Below are positions 8,033-22,253 of a stretch of DNA of 26,282 nt, one piece after another. The translations under genes and the position numbers were made by a program. Within the stretch, counting starts at the first letter, position 1; every line of letters starts with the position of its first letter. The stretch lies in NCBI GenBank assembly GCA_030674185.1, contig JAPXFY010002594.1:1-26282 (forward strand). Reading direction: 5' to 3'. This DNA is from Monoplex corrugatus (taxonomy: Eukaryota > Mollusca > Gastropoda > Littorinimorpha > Ranellidae). Below the pieces are notes generated by a model. That model had not been told where the DNA came from and did no database searches. It saw only the letters and a program-made list of their open reading frames with translations.

Positions 8033-9950
8033 TTCTCCTCCACCTCCTCTACTAGCACCACCACCACCACCACAACCAATAACAACACCACATTACCACC
8101 ACCACCATCACCAATAACAACACATCACCACCACCACCACAACCAATAACAACACCACACCACTACCATCACCACCACCAATAACAACACCACCACCACC
8201 AATAACACCACCACCACCAATAACACCACCACCACCAATAACAACACATCACCTGCACCAATAGCAACACCACATCACCACCACCAATACAACACACACC
8301 ACCACACACCACCAACCACCAATAACACCACCCCACCATACCAATAACAACACCACCCCAAAACCCACCCACCAATAAACAACACCACCACCACCAATAA
8401 CCACACCAACCAAACCACCACCAATCAACACCCCCACATACCACCACCACCAATAACAACACCACACACACCACCAACACCAATAAAACACACACCACCA
8501 CCAATAACAACACCACACCACCAAAAACACCACCACCACCAATAACACAACCGCCGCACCACACCAATAACAACACCAACCACCAAACCCACCACCACCA
8601 ATAACAACACCACACCACAATAACAACACCACACTACCAATAACACCACCACCACCAATAACACCACACACCACCACAATAACAACACCACACCACCAAT
8701 ACACACCACCACCACCACCACCAATAACACCACCGCCGCCACCAATAACAACCACCACACCAACCACCACCACCACCAATAACACCACACCACCACCACC
8801 ACCAATAACAACACCACACCACACCACCAATAACACCACCACCACCACCAACAACAACACCACACCACCACAATAACAACACACACCACACAATAACAAC
8901 ACCACACCACCACCAATAAACCACCACCATCACCAATAACAACACCACACCACCAACAATAACAACAACACCACATCACCACCACAATAACAACACCACA
9001 CACCACCAACAATACACAACACCACATCACCACCAACAATAACACACACCAACACCAACAATAACACACCACACCACCACCAATAACACCACCACCAATA
9101 ACACCACACCACCAACAATAACACACCACACCACCACCACTAACAACACCACACCACCAACAATAACACCACCACCAACAATAACACCACCACCAATAAC
9201 AATAAAACACCACCACACACCAACAATAACACCACCCCCAACAACAACACCACCACACCACCAACAATACACCACCCACACCAACAATAACAACACCACA
9301 CCACCAACACACAATAACAACACCACACCACCAACAATAACACCACATCACCACCAACACAATAACAACACCACACCACCACAATAACACCACCACCAAC
9401 AACAATAACAACACCACACACCAACAATAACAACACCACACCACCACCAATAACAACAACACATCACCACCACCAACAATAACACCACCACCAATAACAA
9501 CACCACACCAACAATAACAACACCACACCACCACCAATAACACCACACCACCACAACAACACCACACCACCAACAATAACAACACCACACCACCAACAAT
9601 AACAACATCACACCACCAACAATAACACCACACCACCAACAACACAAACCACCACCAATAACACCACACCACCAACAACAACAATAACAACACCACACCA
9701 CCAACAATAACACACACATCACCACCACCAACAATAACAACACCACACCACCAACAATAACAACACCACCACCAACAATAACACCACACACCACCACCAC
9801 CAATAACACCACCACCACCACCAACAATAACACCACACCACCAATAACACCACACCACCAACAATAACACCACACCACCAATAATAACACCACCACACAC
9901 CACCACCACCAATACCATCACCCCCACCCCCAAAAAAACCACCAGCACCA
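8033..9950. repeat. ACC/AATAACA-type array, about 1.9 kb
   Basis: Degenerate array of CACCACCA and CAATAACAACACCACA modules in irregular 15-30 bp combinations. It contains almost no G on the plus strand, so the sense strand of the EML gene is almost free of C. Minus-strand frames up to 542 codons (Val/Cys/Trp-rich) exist only because the repeat lacks stops. It ends about 50 bases downstream of the exon B donor. Confidence 0.93.
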
Positions 9951-10003
9951 CTAACCACCGTGGCACCATCACAGACAAGGAAGTTGTAGAAAGGAAAGGA
10001 TAC

Positions 10004-10079
10004 ACCCATTCTAGTTTGAGTTTTTTGTTTGGTTTCATCCCGTCGCTGTCCAAGAAAGGTATTGAGGGGGCGAAGAACT
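10004..10079 (-). CDS. EML: EML/EMAP-like exon B (HELP motif start)
   Basis: Minus-strand exon of 76 nt (2 nt, 24 codons, 2 nt). The acceptor is TGTTGTTGTTGTTGCAG, so a GTT repeat forms the pyrimidine tract. The donor is GTATCC, which is weak but has the invariant GT. The peptide runs FFAPSIPFLDSDGMKPNKK then LKLEW, and its last two bases GT plus T of the next exon make Val, giving LKLEWVYGFRG. That is the hallmark opening of the EML HELP motif (LKLEWVYGYRG in vertebrate and echinoderm proteins). The 43-bp array begins about 10 bases upstream of the acceptor and the ACC-rich array lies about 50 bases downstream of the donor. The intron to exon A is 12,612 bp. Confidence 0.88.
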
Positions 10080-10089
10080 CTGCAACAAC

Positions 10090-12480
10090 AACAACACATT
10101 ATCAATAACAATAACACACAACAGCACACAACTATAACAAAGAATCAATAACAATAACACACAACAGCACACAACTATAACAAAGAATGAATAACGATAA
10201 CACACAACAGCACACAACTATAACAAAGAATGAATAACGATAACACACAACATCACACAACTATAACAAAGAATCAATAACAATAACACACAACAGCACA
10301 CAACTATAACAAAAGAATGAATAACAATAACACACAACAGCACACAACTATAACAAAGAATGAATAACGATAACACTCAACAGCACACAACTATAACAAA
10401 GAATGAATAACTATAACACACAACAGCACACACAAATAACAAAGAATCAAGAACGATAACACACAACAGCACACAACAATAACAAAGAATGAATAACGAT
10501 AACACACAACAGCACACAACTATAACAAAGAATGAATAACAATAACACACAACAGCACACAACAATAACAAAGAATGAATAACTAACACACAACAGCACA
10601 CAACAATAACAAAGAATGAAGAACGATGACACACAACAGCACACAACTATAACAAAGAATGAATAACTATAACACACAACAGCACACAACTATAACAAAG
10701 AATGAATAACTATAACACACAACAGCACACAACAATAACAAAGAATGAATAACAATAACACACAACAGCACACAACTATAACAAAGAATGAATAACAATA
10801 ACACACAACAGCACACAACAATAACAAAGAATGAATAACGATAACACACAACAGCACACAACTATAACAAAGAATGAATAACGATAACACACAACAGCAC
10901 ACAACTATAACAAAGAATGAATAACGATAACACACAACAGCACACAACTATAACAAAGAATGAATAACAATAACACACAACAGCACACAATAATAACAAA
11001 GAATGAATAACAATAACACACAACAGCACACAACAATAACAAAGAATGAATAACAATAACACACAACAGCACACAACTATAACAAAGAATGAATAACGAT
11101 AACACACAACAGCACACAACAATAACAAAGAATGAATAACAATAACACACAACAGCACACAACAATAACAAAGAATGAATAACAATAACACACAACAGCA
11201 CACAACTATAACAAAGAATGAATAACAATAACACACAGCACACAATTATAACAAAGAATGAATAACAATAACACACAACAGCACACAACTATAACATAGA
11301 ATGAATAACAATAACACAAACAGCACACAATTATAACAAAGAATCAATAACAATAACACACAACAACACACAACTATAACAAAGAATCAATAACAATGAC
11401 ACACAACAGCACACAACTATAACAAAGAATGAATAACAATAACACACAACAGCACACAATTATAACAAAGAATCAATAACAATAACACACAACAACACAC
11501 AACTATAACAAAGAATCAATAACAATGACACACAACAGCACACAACTATAACAAAGAATGAAGAACAATAACACACAACAGCACACAACTATAACAAAGA
11601 ATGAATAACAATAACACACAACAGCACACAACAATAACAAAGAATGAATAACAATAACACACAACTATAACAAAGAATGAATAACGATAACACAAACTAT
11701 AACAAAGAATGAGTAACAATAACACACAACAGCACACAACAATAACAAAGAATGAATAACGATAACACACAACAGCACACAACTATAACAAAGAATGAAT
11801 AACGATAACACACAACAGCACACAACAATAACAAAGAATGAATAACGATAACACACAACAGCACACAACTATAACAAAGAATGAATAACGATAACACACA
11901 ACAGCACACAAATAACAAAGAATGAATAACGATAACACACAACAGCACACAACTATAACAAAGAATGAATAACGATAACACACAACAGCACACACAAATA
12001 ACAAAGAATGAATAACGATAACACACAACAGCACACAACAATAACAAAGAATGAAGAACGATAACACTCAACAGCACACAACTATAACAAAGATTGAAGA
12101 ACGATAACACACAACTATAACATAGAATGAAGAACGATAACACACAGCACACAACTATAACAAAGAATGAATAACGATAACACACAACATCACACAACAA
12201 TAACAAAGAATGAATAACGATAACACACAACAGCACACAACAATAACAAAGAATGAATAACGATAACACACAACAGCACACAACAATAACAAAGAATGAA
12301 TAACGATAACACACAACAGCACACAACAATAACAAAGAATGAATAACGATAACACACAACATCACACAACTATAACAAAGAATGAAGAACGATAACACAC
12401 AACAGCACACAACTATAACAAAGAATCAATAACAATGACACACAAAACAGCACACAAAAATAACAGAGAATGAATAACGA
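10090..12480. repeat. 43-bp minisatellite, about 55 copies
   Basis: Unit of 43 bp containing CACACAACTATAACAAAGAA, then TGAATAACGATAACACACAA. Three sites vary between units: ACTATAAC/ACAATAAC, GAATGAAT/GAATCAAT and AACGATAAC/AACAATAAC. Sporadic shortened units occur (for example near 11680 and 12110). It starts about 10 bases upstream (sense) of the exon B acceptor. Long Cys/Val/Leu frames on minus are artefacts. Confidence 0.96.
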
Positions 12481-12527
12481 TAACAACAACATCAGTCACA
12501 ACAACAACATCAACAACACTAACCACG

Positions 12528-12559
<32 letters not shown>

Positions 12560-13013
12560 TCCTTTGGTGTGTATACGCCCACAGAATATCAAACATGCAG
12601 GTTAGTCATGTCAGTGGATCATTATCATCGTCATCAAGTGCCTTGCCACATGGCGGTGGCCATCATGGCCTTCCATCTCTTTCTATCCCTTGTTGCCGCA
12701 AGCATCTCTTCCACCCTCCCTGTCTTCAGCCACTCTGCAAGTCCGTCTACTACATGTATTTTCTCCCTGGGTCTACCTGGTGCTGTCTGTCCCTGTCAGT
12801 AGATGTCTATGAAAACATGGACAACACCAGCGTGCACGTCCACCACACATGCAGACTGTGAAACAACATCAACCAACGTGGTCAGCTTGTCCAACAGTTT
12901 GAGGTCTCCAAACTCCACTACACACTGTGAAATGCGCCGTGACTGGAAACGAGTTAGGAAATTGTCACTAGACAAGAAAGAGTTAAACCAACTGTTACAG
13001 AAGTCCGTTTATG
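12481..13013. other. Intron spacer, no gene recognised
   Basis: CAA/CGACAA-rich to about 12558, then about 450 bases of unique sequence. Short plus-strand frames (12595-12861, 12803-13018) show no recognisable domain and no splice context, so no gene is called. Confidence 0.6.
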
Positions 13014-14025
13014 TGTGACTGACAGAAATAGAATGAAAGTAGATTGTGTGTATGTAGGTGCGTGTTTTATGTGTTTTCCCCAACCACACACAACCTTCCA
13101 CTCAGTCACTTCAACAACCTCTGTAAACAAAATAGTATATTTAAATATTTATAATTAATCAGATATCATCAGTTCCTTTTTCATCCAACTGGATCAACAA
13201 ACATATAAGACAGAAATAAATGTTCATTGACCACTGTTCAATAGCAAGTAATCGATTCAGGTTTCCGTCCCAAACAGTCCTTTCACATGAACTCTTTCAC
13301 TGCGTCAGCACTTCAGTCAGTCTGTTTCACAGCATCGAAATCATTGTTCAGGATTCAGTTCATCACTCTATATAAATACAGTTATCACACAATCCTGGGG
13401 AGCAAGACGAAACACAGAGGCGTCAGTAACCGGACACGCCCACAGCAGGTATTCAGCAGAGTCCTAACAGCTTAGGACCAGGGACTGGATCAGGCATCCA
13501 CCCCTCAAAACACAGGTATTCAGCAGAGGCCTAACAGCTTAGGACCAGGGACTGGATCAGGCATCCACCACTCAAAACAGCAGGTATTCAGCAGAGTCCT
13601 AACAGCTTAGGACCAGGGATTGGATCAGGCATCCACCCCTCAAACCAAAGTCACGTACGTATGTGGCTCCCTCGTGAGCTAATCAGACCAGACAGCTCCC
13701 CACGTCAGAAACTGCTAACATAGCAGCTTAAGACAAAACAGACTTAGTTCTCTTCAGGCGGCAAGGAAATGCGACCGCTCCACCTGGAAATCTCTGTAGA
13801 ACTGAATTTTAGTTCACAGATTTTCGACACACAATCAATGCTACACGAATTCTACGCTCCACGCATTCCACGCTCGGCGCACTCCACGCTTTTACTTCAC
13901 AGCCAATCAGAATAAAGACACCGAAAACAACACTGGGTGCTCCAATCCACAAAAGCAAAAATGAGCCAAAACTCTATACAAAAGTGAAAATGTACTATGA
14001 AAGTGTATACAACACATCCGTCACA
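13014..14025. mobile_element. Probable solo LTR
   Basis: A 1,012-bp unit begins TGTGAC and ends GTCACA, the TG...CA form with 6-bp inverted ends expected of an LTR. Inside are a TATATAAATA box near 13368 and an AATAAA near 13911, both read on the plus strand, and three 67-68 bp tandem copies at 13446-13647, a common LTR feature. No internal retroviral coding region or second LTR is present. The flanking 5-mers (TTATG and CCAAC) do not match, so a target duplication is not seen. It could instead be another kind of repeat with chance ends. Confidence 0.42.
13446..13647. repeat. 67-68 bp tandem repeat, three copies
   Basis: Copies start at 13446, 13513 and 13581, each opening with CAGGTATTCAGCAG and containing AACAGCTTAGGACCAGGG and GGATCAGGCATCCACC. 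They differ at only a few bases and lie inside the probable solo LTR. Confidence 0.9.
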
Positions 14026-14213
14026 CCAACAATTGTTACTGGTACCGCCATCACCACTAAGATGTTCAAATTACATGACCAGCATCTGCTGACTTCTCCT
14101 ACGTTTTAAACACCGGTATCATTTGTGACAGTTACTGGTTGGTATTGTGGATTGTCCCTGTCCTGATTCTTGACAAGTGTTGTGATTGTTCTGTGTTTTG
14201 TTCCTGCATACAG

Positions 14214-14255
14214 CCAGTGATCGTCAATAGATCAAGAACCACAACAGCAAGCACG
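14214..14255 (+). other. Candidate plus-strand micro-exon (weak)
   Basis: A good acceptor (TTTTGTTCCTGCATACAG) is followed by 42 nt, open in phase 0 (PVIVNRSRTTTAST), and a GTATGT donor. It lies antisense to the EML gene. No homology is recognised. Together with 14852-14921 it could belong to a nested gene, or be chance. Confidence 0.22.
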
Positions 14256-14265
14256 GTATGTATGA

Positions 14266-14266
14266 A

Positions 14267-14332
<66 letters not shown>

Positions 14333-14352
14333 CACACACACCACACATACAC

Positions 14353-14388
<36 letters not shown>

Positions 14389-14485
14389 CTCTCTCTCTCG
14401 CACACGCGAGTACTTACATGCACGCGCTCGCACGCGAGCACACACGCACGCACATTAGCGCGAACGCATATACACACACAAATGT

Positions 14486-14545
<60 letters not shown>

Positions 14546-14553
14546 TGGTGGAC

Positions 14554-14602
<49 letters not shown>

Positions 14603-14645
14603 GAGAGAGAGAGGTGCACACATATACACACACACACACGATCGT

Positions 14646-14676
<31 letters not shown>

Positions 14677-14952
14677 GAGAGAGAGACAGAGAGAAAGACA
14701 GACAGAGACAGAGACAGACAGAGAGAGACAGAGACAGACAGACAGAGAGAGAAGAGCGAGAACGACAGGAACAGAAAGAAAGATCTACAAAGAAGAAGAC
14801 AGACAGAAAAGCAAACTGGAAGACAGAAAACAGAGAGACAGACACAGACAGATGGGAAATGTGGGCGGCCCCGGGCCCACGCAACAAGGCCAACCAACAT
14901 CAAGGCCAGCACTGAGCAAATGTAAGTGATAAATATCGGTAAAAAAAAATAA

Positions 14953-15022
<70 letters not shown>
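14266..15022. repeat. CA, CT and GA microsatellite cluster
   Basis: (CA)n at 14269-14385, a short CT run, GCG-rich CA at 14400-14480, (CA)n at 14485-14543, (GA)n with GACA interruptions at 14555-14760, then an A-tract and (GA)n at 14941-15022. The non-repeat island 14850-14930 holds the weak exon candidate. Confidence 0.92.
14852..14921 (+). other. Candidate plus-strand exon (weak)
   Basis: After an AG at the end of the GA-rich tract, 70 nt (23 codons plus 1 nt) read MGNVGGPGPTQQGQPTSRPA then LSK, ending at a GTAAGT donor. The upstream sequence is purine-rich, so the acceptor is poor. The phase is compatible with 14214-14255. No family is recognised. Confidence 0.2.
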
Positions 15023-15025
<3 letters not shown>

Positions 15026-15379
15026 CTTATCTGCACCCGAAGACAAGCTCAGTCAAAGTTAGCAGCAATCAATCAAAACTAATCAATAAAACCCGACATA
15101 AGCTGGCACTTTATTGAACACTCACTCCCACAGGTGGGAGGAGGGGGGGGGGGAGAGCTCTGGGGAAAAGTAGATGGTCACGCCATACTGACAATTCATG
15201 TCTCTGTTGACTCGGCTTTGTATTGTTCTCGTTGGAACTACTGATTTACATTGTACCGAACTACGTGTGTGTGTGGTTTTTTTTGGTTTGTTTTTGTTTT
15301 TTTTACAAATTCCATATGTTTATTGAAAACAACTTTTGGTCTTTAGCTTTGGGTCTACATAGAAAGGTCGACGTTTTGA
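15023..15379. other. Intron spacer, nothing recognised
   Basis: Unique sequence with G-runs (15132-15153) and T-runs (15278-15304). No coding or RNA feature is seen. Confidence 0.55.
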
Positions 15380-15610
15380 ATTTTTAATGATTTACGTTGT
15401 AGACTGTGTAGTCATGAAGATACAGATGGTAGAGAATACAGTCAACATGACCTTGAAAAAGCTTCGTATGAAATAAAACTTGACTTGTGTCGAGAGCAAT
15501 GGCAGATAGTCACATCGGTGAAAGAGATTTTAAAATGTTATCAGAAGCTGCTGAGAAAGAGCTGTTCACAAACTTTCTACAAGAAATGCTGATTTTGGAT
15601 TTTTCAGAAG
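15380..15610 (+). pseudogene. Possible hAT transposase relic
   Basis: On the plus strand an open stretch reads YEIKLDLCREQWQIVTSVKE then ILK. After a one-base frame change it continues LSEAAEKELFTNFLQEM. The pattern EQW-x-IV-x(5)-IL followed by a ...EATKELS-like segment is typical of hAT/ZBED transposases. The match is short, interrupted and made from memory. It could be chance. Confidence 0.28.
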
Positions 15611-15825
15611 GGAGGGGGGGGGGGGATGTCCACGTGATCTTACATTACAGCCTTACCTTTCTAACGTAACTTTCAGGACAACGTAACTGTTCAGATCTTT
15701 GACCAAACTCTGGTATGGATCCACCCATAACCAGCTGAGAAATTCTTGTCCACACATTTTTATCACAACAGACAGACAGACTGACAAACGCGCGTGCATG
15801 CGCGCACACACATACACGCACACAT

Positions 15826-16066
15826 ACACACTCTCTCTCTGTCTCTCTCTCTTTCTGTCTCTCTTTCTTTCTGTCTCTCTCTGTTTCTCTCTCTCTCTTT
15901 CTTTCTAGTCGATATGAAATAATCTCTGATTTTAAAAACAAGCATTAAAAAAAGACGCTACGATTCTTAGGTGAATGATCAAGAGATCACCATTTGGGTA
16001 ACGATGCAAACAAGCAAACAAACAAACAAACACAGAAACACACAAACAAACAAACAAACAAACAAA
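15826..16066. repeat. CT tract and (AAAC)n tract
   Basis: (CT)n with GT/TTT interruptions at 15831-15905, then (AAAC)n at about 16011-16064, separated by unique sequence. Confidence 0.85.
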
Positions 16067-16146
16067 GAGCCAACCAGCAAGCCAGTTTGCCAGCAAACAG
16101 ACAACTATTTTACGGTTTCCAAGTCGGTGTCATTACGGTAAATGGT

Positions 16147-16718
16147 CAGTTGTACACACTTTTTACCTATCTATCAGTTGTACACACTTTGTACCTATCT
16201 ATCAGTTGTACACACTTAGTACCTATCTATCAGTTGTACACACTTTGTACCTATCTATCAGTTGTACACACTTTGTACCTATCTATCAGTTGTACACACT
16301 TTGTACCTATCTATCAGTTGTACACACTTTGTACCTATCTATTAGTTGTACACACTTTGTACCTATCTATCAAACGATAAATGGTCAGTTGTACACACTT
16401 TGTACCTATCTATCAGTTGTACACACTTTGTACCTATCTATCAGTTGTACACACTTTGTACCTATCTATCAGTTGTACACACTTTGTACCTATCTATCAA
16501 ACGATAAATGGTCAGTTGTACACGCTTTGCACCTATCTATCAGTTGTACACACTTTGTACCTATCTATCAGTTGTACACACTTTGTACCTATCTATCAGT
16601 TGTACACACTTTGTACCTATCTATCAGTTGTACACACTTTGTACCTATCTATCAGTTGTACACGTTTTGTACCTATCTATCAAACGGTAAATGGTCAGCT
16701 GTACACACTTTGTACCTA
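16147..16718. repeat. 28-bp minisatellite, left part
   Basis: Units of 28 bp (CAGTTGTACACACTTTGTAC plus CTATCTAT). Four places carry an extra 15-bp module, CAAACGGTAAATGGT or its GATAAATGGT form, or its 3' end at the array start. The array stops abruptly at the LINE tail and resumes after 19721. Confidence 0.96.
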
Positions 16719-19721
<3,003 letters not shown>

Positions 19722-21784
19722 GACACACTTTCTACAGTTGTACACACTTTGTACCTATCTATCAAACGGTAAATGGTCAGTTGTACACACTTTGTACCTA
19801 TCTATCAGTTGTACGCACTTTGTACCTATCTATCAGTTGTACACACTTTGTACCTATCTATCAGTTGTACACACTTTGTACCTATCAGTTGTACACACTT
19901 TGTACCTATCTATCAGTTGTACACACTTTGTACCTATCTATCAGTTGTACACACTTTGTACCTATCAGTTGTACACACTTTGTACCTATCTATCAGTTGT
20001 ACACACTTTGTACCTATCTATCAGTTGTACACACTTTGTACCTATCTATCAGTTGTACACACTTTGTACCTATCAGTTGTACACACTTTGTACCTATCTA
20101 TCAGTTGTACACACTTTGTACCTATCTATCAGTTGTACACACTTTGTACTGTATATCAGTTGTACACACTTTGTACCTGTCTATCAGTTGTACACACTTT
20201 GTACCTATCTATCAGTTGTACACACTTTGTACCTATCCATCAGTTGTACACACTTGTACTATCAGTTGTACACACTTTGTACCTATCTATCAGTTGTACA
20301 CACTTTGTACCTATCTATCAAACGGTAAATGGTCAGTTGTATAAGCTTTGTACCTATCTATCAAACGGTAAATGGTCAGTTGTACACGCTTTGTACCTAC
20401 TATCAAACGTAAATGGTCAGTTGTACACGCTTTGTACCTATCTATCAGTTGTACACGCTTTGTACCTATCTATCAGTTGTACACGCTTTGTACCTATCTA
20501 TCAGTTGTACACGCTTTGTACTTATCTATCAAACGGTAAATGGTCAGTTGTACACACTTTGTACCTATCTATCAGCTGTACACACTTTGTACCTATCTAT
20601 CAGTTGTACACGCTTTGTACTTATCTATCAAACGGTAAATGGTCAGTTGTACACGCTTTGTACCTATCTATCAGTTGTACACACTTTGTACCTATCTATC
20701 AGTTGTACACGCTTTGTACTTATCTATCAAACGGTAAATGGTCAGTTGTACACGCTTTGTACCTATCTATCAGTTGTACACGCTTTGTACCTATCTATCA
20801 GTTGTACACGCTTTGTACCTGTCTATCAGTTGTACACGCTTTGTACCTATCTATCAGTTGTATACGCTTTGTACCTATCTATCAGTTGTACACACTTTGT
20901 ACCTATCTATCAAACGGTAAATGGTCAGTTGTACACACTTTGTACCTATCTATCAGTTGTACACACTTTGTACCTATCTATCAGTTGTATACGCTTTGTA
21001 CCTGTCTATCAGTTGTACACACTTTGTACCTATCTATCAAACGGTAAATGGTCAGTTGTACACGCTTTGTACTTATCTATCAGTTGTACACGCTTTGTAC
21101 TTATCTATCAGTTGTACACACTTTGTACCTATCTATCAGTTGTACACGCTTTGTACCTATCTATCAGTTGTATACGCTTTGTACCTGTCTATCAGTTGTA
21201 CACACTTTGTACCTATCTATCAAACGGTAAATGGTCAGTTGTACACGCTTTGTACTTATCTATCAGTTGTACACGCTTTGTACCTGTCTATCAGTTGTAC
21301 ACACTTTGTACCTATCTATCAAACGGTAAATGGTCAGTTGTACACACTTTGTACCTATCTATCAGTTGTACACACTTTGTACCTATCTATCAGTTGTACA
21401 CACTTTGTACCTATCTATCAGTTGTACACACTTTGTATCTATCAGTTGTACACACTTTGTATCTATCAGTTGTACACACTTTGTATCTATCAGTTGTACA
21501 CACTTTGTATCTATCAGTTGTACACACTTTGTATCTATCTATCAGTTGTACACACTTTGTACCTATCTATCAGTTGTACACACTTTGTACCTATCTATCA
21601 GTTGTACACACTTTGTACCTATCTATCAGTTGTACACACTTTGTATCTATCAGTTGTACACACTTTGTATCTATCAGTTGTACACACTTTGTATCTATCA
21701 GTTGTACACACTTTGTACCTATCTATCAGTTGTACACACTTTGTACCTATCTATCAGTTGTACACTCTTTCTACCTATCTATCA
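19722..21784. repeat. 28-bp minisatellite, right part
   Basis: Same 28-bp unit as 16147-16718, with 24-bp forms (one CTAT lost, as in the run at 21436-21535) and the 15-bp CAAACGGTAAATGGT module recurring between blocks. Units with TACACGCTTTGTAC cluster at about 20380-21290, and TACACACTTTGTAC dominates outside. Open frames up to 469 codons on plus follow from a stop-free unit not divisible by three and are not genes. Confidence 0.96.
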
Positions 21785-21829
21785 AACATTCAGCTGACAG
21801 CACCATAACGATGCAAACATGAAGAGCAG

Positions 21830-21927
21830 GAAACAGGCCAGGATTTCATGTTGAGAGCTGGGATTGAACTCAACATCTCATATCTCGAGTCCATGGGTTT
21901 AGCAAGTAACCGGTGTAAAACCACCTA
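21830..21927 (-). mobile_element. Probable SINE body or second tRNA-like segment
   Basis: Continuing on the minus strand after the B-box array, the sequence includes GGTGGTTTTACACCGGTTAC, then a second B-box-like GAGTTCAATCCC and GGCCTGTTTCCTGCTC. It resembles the body of a tRNA-derived SINE, but its ends are not defined. It begins where the 28-bp array stops. Confidence 0.4.
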
Positions 21928-22253
21928 CAGCCCGTGTGGGGGTCCAACCCATAACCCTGCCTTACAACCCGTGTGGGGTCTAACCCATAACCCTGCATTA
22001 CAACCCGTGTGGGGGTCCAACCCATAACCCTGCCTTACAACCCGTGTGGGGTCCAACCCATAACCCTGCCTTACAACCCGTGTGGGGGTCCAACCCATAA
22101 CCCTGCCTTACAACCCGTGTGGGGTCTAACCCATAACCCTGCATTACAACCCGTGTGGGGGTCCAACCCATAACCCTGCCTTACAACCCGTGTGGGGTCC
22201 AACCCATAACCATGCCTTACAACCCGTGTGGGGGTCCAACCCATAACCCTGCC
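21928..22253 (-). repeat. 36-37 bp minisatellite made of tRNA B-box segments
   Basis: Nine units of 37 or 36 bp, opening CAACCCGTGTGGGG on the plus strand and containing TCCAACCCATAACCCTGC. Each minus-strand unit carries GGTTGGACC (or GGTTAGACC), the B box of the adjoining SINE head. The last unit (to 22253) runs without a break into the A-box half, so the array is an expansion of the tRNA 3' half. Units follow a four-unit pattern (37, 36 with TCTAACC/GCATTA, 37, 36 with TCCAACC) that occurs twice, giving a 146-bp higher-order repeat. Confidence 0.88.

Noticed and set aside
8425..10053. A 542-codon minus-strand frame rich in Val, Cys and Trp
   Set aside because: Only its first 17 or so codons (exon B, ending LKLEW) are real coding sequence; the rest is read-through into the ACC/AAT array past the splice donor.
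10090..12480. CRISPR-like array, because of regular 43-bp spacing
   Set aside because: Units are head-to-tail with no unique spacers, in a eukaryotic intron. The same holds for the 53-, 57- and 38-bp arrays.
12595..13018. Short plus-strand frames of 71-110 codons as genes
   Set aside because: No recognisable domain, biased composition and overlapping frames; they look like chance in intron sequence.
14139..14915. A 258-codon plus frame (His/Thr then Arg/Glu rich)
   Set aside because: It is read-through of CA and GA microsatellites; only the short islands at 14214-14255 and 14852-14921 deserve a note.
19773..21822. Plus-strand open frames of 424 and 469 codons with a Tyr/Leu/Cys-rich repeat
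   Set aside because: The 28-bp unit lacks stops and cycles through all three frames, so long frames are expected. The minus strand of the same unit has stops.
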